Source: an uncultured Ruminococcus sp.
GTDB taxonomy: Bacteria; Bacillota; Clostridia; Oscillospirales; Ruminococcaceae
Length of the DNA: 14,208 nucleotides
Reading direction: 5' to 3'
NCBI GenBank assembly: GCA_900752785.1
Contig: CAADWP010000115.1
Span: forward strand, 1 to 14,208
Shown: positions 1 through 7,321 of the stretch, piece by piece
Position numbering within the stretch: the first letter of the stretch is position 1
How the letters are laid out: each line of letters begins with the position of its first letter
The notes under the pieces: generated by a model
What the model was told of the DNA's origin: nothing
Seen by the model: only the letters and a program-made list of their open reading frames with translations
Databases searched by the model: none
Program-made: the position numbers and the translations under genes

Positions 1-238
1 CACTGAACGATTGGCAGCACGGGCCTCCAACGAGCAGATCAAAATCCGGCATACCTCCGTAATCGATTTTTGTGATGTCCTCATAGAAAATCTCCCCCTT
101 TGTGTCATACAGCGTTCTGTAGGCTTTCTGTGCGAATCTGTCTATTTCACACCATCCGACGCACTCAAACCCACCTGTCTTTTCAAATGCTGAGCGGAAT
201 GCACCGATTCCTGCAAACGCTTCAAAATATTTTATCAT
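1..238 (-). CDS. Cytosine-C5 DNA methyltransferase, N-terminal part (runs off window)
   Basis: The first 79 codons of a DNA (cytosine-5)-methyltransferase; the gene continues past base 1. The start is ATG at 238-236, preceded by AAAGGA about 10 nt upstream. Residues 8-14 read FAGIGAF, the S-adenosylmethionine-binding motif I of this family, and residues 31-33 (EID) fit the acidic motif II. Residues 71-79 read GGPCCQSFS, which occupies the place of the catalytic motif IV, normally GGFPCQxFS. The nucleophile would be C75, but the residue before it is Cys rather than the usual Pro. Such methyltransferases are common in clostridial conjugative elements, where they probably protect the element's DNA or modify that of a new host. 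The family call is firm; target sequence and activity cannot be judged from this fragment. A terminator lies between it and the upstream DUF4314-type gene, so it may have its own promoter. Confidence 0.88.
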   Translation of the reverse strand, partial: MIKYFEAFAGIGAFRSAFEKTGGFECVGWCEIDRFAQKAYRTLYDTKGEIFYEDITKIDYGGMPDFDLLVGGPCCQSFS

Positions 239-266
239 TTATCACCGATCCTTTCTTTTTTGCAAT

Positions 267-305
267 AAAAAAACGGCTAAGTCTTTTTTTCAAAACTTAA
301 CCGTT
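267..305 (-). terminator. Rho-independent terminator after the DUF4314-type gene
   Basis: Read on the minus strand, an 11-bp stem (295-305 with 272-282, one G.U pair) encloses a 12-nt loop and is followed by a run of T (267-271). The stem begins at the stop codon of the DUF4314-type gene, so it ends that transcript just before the methyltransferase start. Confidence 0.8.
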
Positions 306-609
306 ACATTGACATATTCATTTCTTCGGATTCTTCAATATCCTCAGTTTCTGTAATTTCCTCTGTTTGCTCATCGGTCTGAGTCTGTTCCTGATCGATT
401 TTATGGAACTGATCCACATCGGGAATAACGCCAAGCGTTCTTCCGTTGTCGAATTTGCAGAATACAGTCCCTGCATCATCGACAAACTCAACCGTGCCGC
501 AAGTTCCGCTTTCAATGGGACAGTAGTCATCCATAGAGTCCACGCATATCCTTGTTCCTTCGGGATATTTCTGTCTTAGCATTTCAACTTTATTTTCGTT
601 GTATATCAT
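304..609 (-). CDS. DUF4314-type small protein of a mobile element
   Basis: A 101-residue protein whose N-terminal part (KYPEGTRICVDSMDD, then a GTCGTVEFVDD segment and a DNGRTLGVIP segment) matches what I know of the DUF4314 family, small beta-rich proteins repeatedly found in Firmicutes conjugative elements and of unknown function. The last 25 or so residues are very acidic (Glu, Asp, Thr) and end in NMSM, like the tails of the neighbouring backbone genes. I prefer ATG at 609 over the GTG at 621 because GAGG lies 6 nt upstream of the ATG and the GTG would itself lie within that ribosome site. The gene follows the 276-residue upstream gene with only about 8 nt between stop and start, so the two are co-transcribed and probably translationally coupled. 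Confidence 0.75.
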   Translation of the reverse strand: MIYNENKVEMLRQKYPEGTRICVDSMDDYCPIESGTCGTVEFVDDAGTVFCKFDNGRTLGVIPDVDQFHKIDQEQTQTDEQTEEITETEDIEESEEMNMSM

Positions 610-617
610 ATTACACC

Positions 618-1448
618 TCACATTGTCATTCCCATATCGGGTTCTTTGATCATATCCTCAGATTGATCTTCGTTCATTTCATCCTCTGTTTGCAAACTCC
701 AGCTGTCATTCGAATTCCAGAAGCTTACATAAATATTGCCATCGGGAGTTTTTATCGGCCGCTGTTCAAGAGACTCCCCAACGCCGTCTGAAAGTTGTCC
801 CTCGCAGTACAAGCGGAATTCTTCAAGCTCTTCATCTGTAAGCTGACCGTAAATCTGAGCCGTGATAACTCCAACAAGCTCTCCGTCACGTTCCTCGACC
901 GACATAAACGCCGAGCGTACCTTTTCGTCGACTGAATTGCCCTTGTCATACCAGTGCATGAGACCTCGTTCTTTCTCCTCGGGCATTGTAAAATCTTCAA
1001 TAAATCGGTTTATCTCCGATTCATAAGCAGAAGCCTCATAGGACGAGATTCCCTCGTACTCATCATCCCAACATTCCGGCTCTCTGTTGATTTCAAGCGG
1101 ACAGCAGAACTTTAATTCCTGCAAATGCGTCTGAATATGATTTTCATACAGCAGTTTGGCATTTGGAATATACTGGGCATATCTTGCATAGGCTGCACCC
1201 TCAGACTCTATTAACAAGCCGTCGCCCTGTTCCTCGTCATAAATCAGCAGACAGTGATGCACGCCGTTGCCGTACCACATACTGTTAAGGTTTTCGCTTA
1301 TGAGATGGTTATTGCACATCGGAGCGTGTTTCAGCCTTTCAAATTCTTCAGTTGGAACAGGCACAGCTTTTTCCACCACGCAAGTATACGTTTTGAATTC
1401 AGGTTCTTTGCGAAGCAGATTTGTGTTGATTACAAGTTTTTCATTCAT
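618..1448 (-). CDS. Conserved mobile-element protein of unknown function (276 aa)
   Basis: A soluble, acidic protein with no transmembrane segment or catalytic motif that I recognise. The N-terminal half (EEFERLKHAP, a WYGNGVHHCLLI strand-like segment, then GLLIESEGAAYARYAQYIPNA) resembles a hypothetical family seen in clostridial conjugative elements, possibly DUF6329; that name is from memory and needs a profile search. The C-terminal third is rich in Glu and Asp. ATG at 1448 is the likely start because GGAGGT at 1460-1455 lies 6 nt upstream; the ATG at 1466 precedes that site. It ends next to the DUF4314-type gene and forms an operon with it. Upstream lies the hairpin-rich gene-free stretch that borders the AT-rich insert. 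Confidence 0.6.
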   Translation of the reverse strand: MNEKLVINTNLLRKEPEFKTYTCVVEKAVPVPTEEFERLKHAPMCNNHLISENLNSMWYGNGVHHCLLIYDEEQGDGLLIESEGAAYARYAQYIPNAKLLYENHIQTHLQELKFCCPLEINREPECWDDEYEGISSYEASAYESEINRFIEDFTMPEEKERGLMHWYDKGNSVDEKVRSAFMSVEERDGELVGVITAQIYGQLTDEELEEFRLYCEGQLSDGVGESLEQRPIKTPDGNIYVSFWNSNDSWSLQTEDEMNEDQSEDMIKEPDMGMTM

Positions 1449-1525
1449 GGACATACCTCCGTTCATTTTAGGTTTTTTTTAATAGTATCGCTGTTACATT
1501 GGCATCATCTCTTTCCTTAAAAATG

Positions 1526-1579
1526 AAAAAAGCCGATTCTATTGGTTTCTCTGCTTTGTGAGATACCAACAAAATCGGC
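1526..1579 (-). terminator. Strong Rho-independent terminator-like hairpin
   Basis: On the minus strand a 15-bp stem (1565-1579 with 1532-1546, two G.U pairs, otherwise fully paired) closes an 18-nt loop and is followed by six T (1526-1531). It is oriented to stop transcripts coming leftward from the insert before they reach the backbone gene starting at 1448. Confidence 0.75.
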
Positions 1580-1600
1580 AAATCCAATAAAATTAGATTG

Positions 1601-1619
1601 AAAACTTTGTGAAAGTTTT
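1601..1619 (+). terminator. Small hairpin, terminator-like on the plus strand
   Basis: An 8-bp perfect stem with a 3-nt loop (AAAACTTT, GTG, AAAGTTTT) is followed by T residues on the plus strand. It has no GC-rich core, so it would be weak. No plus-strand gene precedes it. Confidence 0.3.
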
Positions 1620-1621
1620 TT

Positions 1622-1667
1622 CATAAAAAATCGGCAAGTGGAGAACGAAATCTACTACTAACTTGCC
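1622..1667 (-). terminator. Second minus-strand terminator-like hairpin
   Basis: On the minus strand GGCAAGT (1667-1661) pairs with ACTTGCC (1639-1633) around a 21-nt loop and is followed by GATTTTTTAT. The T tail fits a terminator, but the loop is long, so confidence is moderate. Confidence 0.45.
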
Positions 1668-1767
1668 AGAATGTTTGATAATATTCAATTGTAGAGGGTT
1701 CAAGTTCATTTTCAACTGAAAAGCATCTACGGTTTTACACTTGAAATTTTCGTCCTCAGAGCATGAA

Positions 1768-1791
1768 AAAAGCCCGTAATTACGGGCTTTT
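1768..1791. terminator. 24-bp perfect palindrome, bidirectional terminator
   Basis: Every base from 1768 to 1791 belongs to a perfect palindrome with a GCCCG/CGGGC core flanked by A and T runs. On the minus strand it ends in six T, on the plus strand in four. It is the first strong stop downstream of the three-gene insert operon, about 250 nt past the last stop codon. Confidence 0.7.
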
Positions 1792-2039
1792 CGGGTGGTG
1801 CATCTTTTTTGTTCCACCAATATGTCTTGCTACTATAAAATAGATGAACTATAAATATGGTTATGTTTCGAATAAATGTACAAGCTTCATGTTTTTAATA
1901 TAAGTTTAATTACCAATACATGAATTTATTGTGTTCATTAGATATTTACAATTTATCATTAGCTGTTTACACGATTATTCTGTTTATCCAAATAAAAAAT
2001 ACATAACGGTCGCATTTAAATAAGTTATATATTGTTTGA

Positions 2040-4067
2040 TTAATTCAAAAGTTCAGGTCCATCCAAGCAATTGAAGAACTCTATAACAAAACGGCAAGAC
2101 ATTTGACAAGCATAATTAATATATCTATTGTCAAATGCTTTACCATCTTGAGCATAATCTCCAACACCTTTAGCAATAATATAAGGTATATTATTGAATG
2201 ATGACATTACTCCTATCGCATGAGCCTCCATATCAAGAGCAATTGTTTTTCTATCATATTTTTTTGATAGTTCATCAAATACATCAGACCATTGCTGTAC
2301 ATCATCACCAGTAGCCAATACTCCCACTTTAGTTTTGGGAATAGCTTCTTTGTATCCATCCCAATATTTTACTAATAACTCATTTTCAAAATTCTTTTTA
2401 CCTTTTTTTGTCATAATTATCTTACCTGAATCTATTGTAATTAATCTACTATTTTGAAATTCATTAATTATTCTTGGGATATCTGGCATTTCGCCTGGAG
2501 ACCATAATTGCGATGGAATGATACCAATGGTACTTTTTAACAATTCAGAAATAAATATGTATTTCTGATATTCATAATTAATTGGTTTTTCAATTTGAAT
2601 TTTTTCTCTCCAACATTCGCCAAATCTTTCAACTTTTTGTTTCCATATTGGATTAATTTTATAAGTATCAATCTCTGGATACACTATCTCCTCTGATACT
2701 CTTTTACCTTGCCCATAACGATATACTTTATGAGGTACTATAATATCACCTAAAGTTGTTTTTCCAAATTGTCCGGCACAAAAACCTACCATAGAGATAT
2801 ATCTAGGTTTCAGATTATCAATAAAATACTGACCAACAACAGAAGTTTCAATCTCTCTCATATCTGTTGCTCTTGCTATAGCAAATGTCATCTTTTCTTT
2901 TTTCGTAAAATAAGTATATCCGTTACTAGTTTTTTGTTGTTGCCAATTATCATCTAAAATCGCTTTTTCTTCCTCATCAGTTGCTATTAAGATAAGAACG
3001 TCAATTTTATTATTATTATTATTATTATTATTCATAAACATAAATTCCTTCCAAATTATAGATGGCTTTATGATGGTTTCTCTAACTTTCCTTGATAAAT
3101 CATCTATATTCTTTTCATTTTCTATTTTTTTTTTCGCTATAATGCTTCTAAATTCACTTGGATCCCCGATTCCATTTTGGCATATACTTATATAAATATC
3201 AAGCAAAGCAATATATTCGGGTAAATATTTTACTTCAATTATTTTTTCTGCTGGCAAATTTAAACACACGTCTAAACTTAAGCATTTTAAAAAATTATAG
3301 AATAATTGATAATTTGCTATCACTCTACTGCTATCATTTAAATAAAAATCATATCCTTTATCAATTAGAAAAAAATCATATAATATGCTTGCGTTATATT
3401 CTTTTAAATATGCTTCGTAATAATATTTTTCGAAATACATCCTTAACTTATGATACAATTCTTTATCTGTAATGTTCAACTTTTTATACTTACAATCTAT
3501 AACATTCCAGATGAATGCACCATTTTCTATTTCAATTGCTGCTTTTTTTATTTCAGTTATAATTTTAGATATGTCTTTATTATTAACTTGATAAGCATTA
3601 CTTAAATCTCCTGCTTGAATTTCTAAAAAGAGATTATGTTGCTCTACCCACTTATCAACACAATATTCACCAACTTTAATATTTCGCTGTAAATATATTG
3701 GAGAAATGGAGATTAATTGATGAATGTAATTTTTATCGAAAAAATTATGGTAAGAAATATCATTAGCAAATTCTTTTAATTGTCCTTGTTTCTTTTCGAC
3801 ATACTCTCTCAGGTCGTGCTCTCTTATACAGAATCTTAAAAATCCTTCACTTACAAAATCCAAATTTTGTAAAATTAGTTGTTTAGTTTGCGAGCATTCA
3901 AAATAAAAACCTAATGGCATAAAACAGTATTCATTACATAAAAGTATTGAAGCATTTAAACCTTGTTTTAATACTTTAACAATCCTATGCTCGGGCATGT
4001 CAGCAATACCAAATATTTCTAAAGTATCTTTATTTAAGTAATGCAAAAAAATATTTGGTGATAGCAT
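2040..4067 (-). CDS. Two-domain protein: unknown N-terminal half plus nucleoside phosphorylase/nucleosidase effector-like domain
   Basis: 675 residues. Residues 1-340 are mostly helical, contain no motif I recognise and may be a sensor. Residues 346-353 are eight Asn. Residues 355-667 form a PNP/MTAN-type (PF01048) domain: the first strand with acidic turn (VLILIATDEEE, 357-367), the glycine-rich MVGFCAGQ (426-433) and GDIIVP (440-445), DMEAHAIG with E614 near the ribose (612-619), and KGVGDY with D637 near the base (633-638). This DY motif resembles that in nucleosidase domains of phage-defence proteins (CBASS, Avs and Detocs effectors), some known to split ATP into adenine and ribose triphosphate; salvage enzymes are usually single-domain and about 230-290 residues. 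Nucleotide depletion as a toxic effector is therefore my inference. ATG at 4067 has GGAGG 7 nt upstream and lies 22 nt after the radical-SAM gene. An internal ribosome site and start occur at residue 343. Confidence 0.8.
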   Translation of the reverse strand: MLSPNIFLHYLNKDTLEIFGIADMPEHRIVKVLKQGLNASILLCNEYCFMPLGFYFECSQTKQLILQNLDFVSEGFLRFCIREHDLREYVEKKQGQLKEFANDISYHNFFDKNYIHQLISISPIYLQRNIKVGEYCVDKWVEQHNLFLEIQAGDLSNAYQVNNKDISKIITEIKKAAIEIENGAFIWNVIDCKYKKLNITDKELYHKLRMYFEKYYYEAYLKEYNASILYDFFLIDKGYDFYLNDSSRVIANYQLFYNFLKCLSLDVCLNLPAEKIIEVKYLPEYIALLDIYISICQNGIGDPSEFRSIIAKKKIENEKNIDDLSRKVRETIIKPSIIWKEFMFMNNNNNNNNKIDVLILIATDEEEKAILDDNWQQQKTSNGYTYFTKKEKMTFAIARATDMREIETSVVGQYFIDNLKPRYISMVGFCAGQFGKTTLGDIIVPHKVYRYGQGKRVSEEIVYPEIDTYKINPIWKQKVERFGECWREKIQIEKPINYEYQKYIFISELLKSTIGIIPSQLWSPGEMPDIPRIINEFQNSRLITIDSGKIIMTKKGKKNFENELLVKYWDGYKEAIPKTKVGVLATGDDVQQWSDVFDELSKKYDRKTIALDMEAHAIGVMSSFNNIPYIIAKGVGDYAQDGKAFDNRYINYACQMSCRFVIEFFNCLDGPELLN
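3009..3032. repeat. (ATT)8 microsatellite encoding an Asn8 linker
   Basis: Eight uninterrupted ATT units on the plus strand encode eight AAT (Asn) codons at residues 346-353 of the nucleosidase-domain protein, exactly between its two halves. Copy-number change by slippage would keep the frame and only alter linker length. Confidence 0.9.
3039..3052 (-). promoter_or_regulatory. Internal Shine-Dalgarno and ATG at the domain boundary
   Basis: On the minus strand GGAAGG (3052-3047) is followed 5 nt later by ATG (3041-3039, codon 343), with a second in-frame ATG at codon 345. Initiation here would make a free 333-residue nucleosidase domain starting just before the Asn8 tract. The site is as strong as those of the annotated genes. 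Whether it is used is unknown. Confidence 0.45.
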
Positions 4068-4089
4068 TTTTTATCCTCCATGTCTTAAA

Positions 4090-5901
4090 TCACAAATTTT
4101 TTGATGAGATATGATTTTGCGCTAATTGTCCACAACCTAATTCTGTATTAGTATCAGTACCAAAAATATAGGAACTATAACCTTGCATATTTAAATACTC
4201 TTCAATTTCTTTCAATCGCTTACTTCCTGGACATACAATATTATTTTCTTCGCCAGGTTTAGTATAATTTAAATAAGATACTTTGATTACAATATTTTGC
4301 TTAAACTCACTTAAATACTCACACATTCTCTTAACATCTTCATTCGAATCATTTATATCTTTCATAACAATATAATTTACTTTAACTTGACAATCTGTAT
4401 TGCTTTCTCTAAATGATATTGCTTTTGCAAGTATATTTTTAAAGCAATAATTTTTAGGCAAATTTTTTACGATACACTTAAGCTTTTCAATTCTGTCGCT
4501 ATAAAATGGTATCTGTATTGTTCTGATTGGTAGAGCATAACTTCCCCAATAATCAAAACACTCATCATTAAATCCAAATGTTGCTATATTAAATTTCACA
4601 TGTGGATATAAGTGTTGTATCAGCATCATTCCTTCAACAATGGTTTTATATACAACAGATGGTTCGCCTATACCAGCGAAGCTAACAAAAAAATTATTAA
4701 AATCATCGGGATTAATACCACTGCTCTTTAAACAAGTATTTAGCTGTCTAACATAATCCATGGCATCTAAATAGTATGTTGTTTCTGGAAGTGCAGCAGA
4801 AGCACAGAATCTACAACCAACAACACAATTATACATATTACTTAACTCAATGGTTAAATCTCGCACATTATCATCATTATAATGTACAATTGTCATACAT
4901 TCAATAATCCTAGAAACCCCATCTATTCTATAATCTAATAAATATCTGTGAATTAACTGATTATTCCAATTTCGAGCATTATATTTTACAGTTCTCTCTA
5001 TTCTTTTTACTACATCGAAAGTAATATCGCTCAACTTATCTCTCATGTTTTTATACTCCTTATTATAAAATTGTTCTATTTTTTTCCCTTTAACATCCAA
5101 TACTTCTTGACAATATATTACAAGCTTATTACACTTAACATCATATTCTTTTAATACATCTTTACAATATTCTAAGACATCATCTCTATTAAGTCGGTAC
5201 TTAACACATATGTAATTTATAAAGCTATCCATAAATTCATAATCAGATTTTAATATCTCATTACAAAAAGCATAGTAAATCTTTGGAAAATCTACTTTTA
5301 AAATTTTAGGAGCTACTTTACTACCCTGTGTGTATTCAATAATAGATTCAACAATAGTATCAATATATTTTTTACGATTATTTCTGTTGTAAAATAATAC
5401 AGTTTTTTTTGATACCTTTATTTCATTACCACATTTTTTGCAACAAAAAACCTCCCCCAAATTCTTTATATTTCCTCCGCCAATTACTCTATAAAAAGGA
5501 CAACTTATATTATCACAAAGCATATAACTGGCCACATTTTCACTTTTTTTTATTTTTTGCCATACTTCTTCCTCCTTTTGCGGCTCTAAATATCTATCAT
5601 TTTCAAATAAATGAACATATCTTCTTTTAAGTTTTTTAATAATTAATTCCATTATTTCATCAATAGATATTTCTTCTCCATACGAATTTTTATATAAAAA
5701 ACATAATATAATCATTATGACATCTGCAGCTTCTTCTTTTGAATTTACAATATCTTTATTTTTACAACCTTGTATGAATTCATCAATTTCATCTTTTAGA
5801 TTCAATATTAGTGAGTCGGTGCTAGCATACTTCCCCCAAAACGATTTTTCCATTAATAATTTAATTGCTCTCCATACTTCTGTATTTATTTCGTTTGCCA
5901 T
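4090..5901 (-). CDS. MazG-like / zinc-ribbon / RlmN-Cfr-like radical-SAM fusion protein
   Basis: 603 residues. Residues 1-100 fit an all-alpha MazG-type nucleotide pyrophosphohydrolase (KDEIDEF at 36-42, then EEAAD at 56-60, the family's acidic metal-binding pattern). Residues 129-157 have C129, C134, C154 and C157 spaced like a zinc ribbon. Residues 170-330 are helical and unassigned. From about 350 the protein is radical SAM: C359, C363 and C366 form the CxxxCxxC iron-sulfur motif (NCVVGCRFC), GIGEP (410-414) is the SAM-binding GxGEP of RlmN, and C590 in ELGCGQLA matches the methyl-carrying Cys in the RlmN tail. RlmN and Cfr methylate A2503 of 23S rRNA and are about 350-380 residues; the extra domains and a Glu (E352) where RlmN's second catalytic Cys would align argue against simple housekeeping. 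ATG at 5901 has GGAG 7 nt upstream and lies 14 nt after the ATPase stop. Real substrate unknown. Confidence 0.82.
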   Translation of the reverse strand: MANEINTEVWRAIKLLMEKSFWGKYASTDSLILNLKDEIDEFIQGCKNKDIVNSKEEAADVIMIILCFLYKNSYGEEISIDEIMELIIKKLKRRYVHLFENDRYLEPQKEEEVWQKIKKSENVASYMLCDNISCPFYRVIGGGNIKNLGEVFCCKKCGNEIKVSKKTVLFYNRNNRKKYIDTIVESIIEYTQGSKVAPKILKVDFPKIYYAFCNEILKSDYEFMDSFINYICVKYRLNRDDVLEYCKDVLKEYDVKCNKLVIYCQEVLDVKGKKIEQFYNKEYKNMRDKLSDITFDVVKRIERTVKYNARNWNNQLIHRYLLDYRIDGVSRIIECMTIVHYNDDNVRDLTIELSNMYNCVVGCRFCASAALPETTYYLDAMDYVRQLNTCLKSSGINPDDFNNFFVSFAGIGEPSVVYKTIVEGMMLIQHLYPHVKFNIATFGFNDECFDYWGSYALPIRTIQIPFYSDRIEKLKCIVKNLPKNYCFKNILAKAISFRESNTDCQVKVNYIVMKDINDSNEDVKRMCEYLSEFKQNIVIKVSYLNYTKPGEENNIVCPGSKRLKEIEEYLNMQGYSSYIFGTDTNTELGCGQLAQNHISSKNL

Positions 5902-5915
5902 ATATTAACTCCATT

Positions 5916-7321
5916 TCATGGTATAAGTGGTTCTTGTATCGAAAAATGCTTACACATAATATTATTATCAATAAAAATTTGAGGTCTTTCCTTATCTACC
6001 ACGATTAATTGGTAGTTCTCTAATCTCCCACCAACTTCAAAGAGATTAACAAAAAAACGATATAAATTTTCATACAATTCTTTATCTTCTCTTTCACTCA
6101 TATTTTTCATAGGAGTATCAATGATAATAAATTTAGGGAGTAATGATTGAATTCTATTTTCTTCTACATAAATATGTATAGCTATGGCATAGCATATTTT
6201 AAATATAATTTTTTTTCCTCCACTGCTCAAATTATAGTAATCAAATTTAAATTTTCCAAATTTAGAATATATTGATGGCTCAAAACTTATATCATCGATT
6301 TTCACATAATCAGAATTATCTATTGAAAAACCTATATTAGTTAAGCATTCAAAAAAAATTAATTCAAGATTTGTTAAATTAGCCTTAAAAATCGAGTTAA
6401 TTGATGTTTTTTTTAAGGAATCGAAATATTTAATCTGAGAACTAATTTTTTCAATCTCATTAATATATTTATTCTTAATCCACTTAATTTTTCCAAACTC
6501 TGCCAAATATCTAATTTCAGCCTCATATTTACCAACTAGTGTTTGTTTCTCCGCAAAACTGCTTAGAAAAACTTGTGTTATATTTCTATTGCTTTTAATC
6601 AATAAATTAATTTCATCGTTCAATCGTATAATTTCTTTTTGTTTCCTAATAATTTCCTCGCTAAGATTCATATCAATTAATTTTGAAGATAAAGAAATTT
6701 CATTAAAAATGGATAATCTTAATTTAATATTTTCAAGCGTTTCTCTTAAAGTCCTTATTTCTTTATTGATTTCTTTCTCTGAAACTGTTCTTTCATCCAG
6801 CAATATTTTCAAAACGTATTCACTTGCAAATCTCTTATAGGTGCTTGAATTATCTCCTAAATAAAACAAGTTATTATCCAACTCCTCCTGCCTTAAATAA
6901 GAAAACCACATATAATTAGCAAAACTTATCTGAACTTCATTTGAAGATTTTTTTCTTAACATCTCAATAGGTTTAATTCCCTCAGATAAATAGAAAAACT
7001 CTGAAATTGTGTGATGAATACCTTTAGCTAGTAAAGTGATTTGTTTATCATTTCTTGTTAAAATAATAGAATTTGAATTAATTTTCCTTTCTAAGATAAC
7101 TAGTTCGCCATTATAAACTAAATTCAAGTGTATTCCTATAACCCCGTATTCTATCGCTTGTGTCTTAATTAGATTATTTCCTAGTCCATAACTAATCAAA
7201 TTTAATAAAGTTGTTTTTCCAACGCCAACATTACCATATATAAACGATATTTTATTTGAAAATTGAATAAATACATTTTTTTTTTACATATAATCTGTAC
7301 TGAAGATATCTTAATATCCAT
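5916..7321 (-). CDS. RecF/Rad50-like P-loop ATPase with a frameshift at an A10 tract
   Basis: Numbering assumes the frame is restored (468 residues). Walker A GNVGVGKT is at 30-37, a Q-loop-like YLRQEE at about 142-147, a long Lys/Glu-rich helical, probably coiled-coil region at about 175-305, the ABC signature LSSGGK at 365-370, Walker B FIIIDTP at 398-404 followed by MKNMSERED, and VDKE at 442-445. This is a compact SMC/RecF/AAA_13-type ATPase, a class common as sensor or motor in phage-defence operons. ATG at 7321 follows AGGAG by 8 nt, but after 15 codons a run of ten A (7285-7276 on the minus strand) puts the reading out of frame; eleven A, or a -1 slip, joins it to the Walker A frame. 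Without this, only a start lacking Walker A (TTG at 7199) or without a ribosome site remains. It could be a mutation, a sequencing error, phase variation or programmed slippage. First gene of the insert operon. Confidence 0.75.
7276..7285. repeat. Homopolymer of ten A (minus strand) inside the ATPase gene
   Basis: Ten T on the plus strand, ten A in the transcript, at codons 13-16 of the ATPase gene. It contains A AAA AAA, a classical slippery heptamer, and is also long enough for RNA polymerase slippage or replication slippage. Confidence 0.9.

Larger units (their letters stand above)
1467..2039. other. Gene-free, hairpin-rich stretch at the left edge of the insert
   Basis: No convincing gene. 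An open frame from a TTG at 1820 to 1593 on the minus strand (75 codons) runs straight through three hairpins and looks like chance. The part up to about 1800 is packed with inverted repeats, listed separately. From about 1800 to 2039 the DNA is plain AT-rich sequence. Just left of the hairpins, at 1492-1507 on the minus strand, a few codons end in EMMPM then stop; this resembles the Met-rich ends of the neighbouring backbone genes (MSM, MTM) and may be the stub of a gene destroyed when the insert arrived, though it is too short to prove. Confidence 0.5.

Noticed and set aside
1593..1820. Open frame of 75 codons on the minus strand between the insert and the backbone
   Set aside because: TTG start with no proper ribosome site, and it runs through three strong hairpins including a perfect palindrome; no family resemblance.
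2040..4067. Detocs or Avs protein
   Set aside because: The nucleosidase domain is of that type, but there is no two-component partner and no STAND NTPase core in the protein; only the effector domain is shared.
4090..5901. Viperin-like antiviral radical-SAM enzyme
   Set aside because: The cluster motif, GxGEP and tail Cys point to RlmN/Cfr, not to viperin.
2040..7321. Simple nucleotide-salvage operon
   Set aside because: A coiled-coil ATPase, the extra N-terminal half of the nucleosidase protein and the MazG/RlmN fusion do not fit salvage, and the location is accessory.
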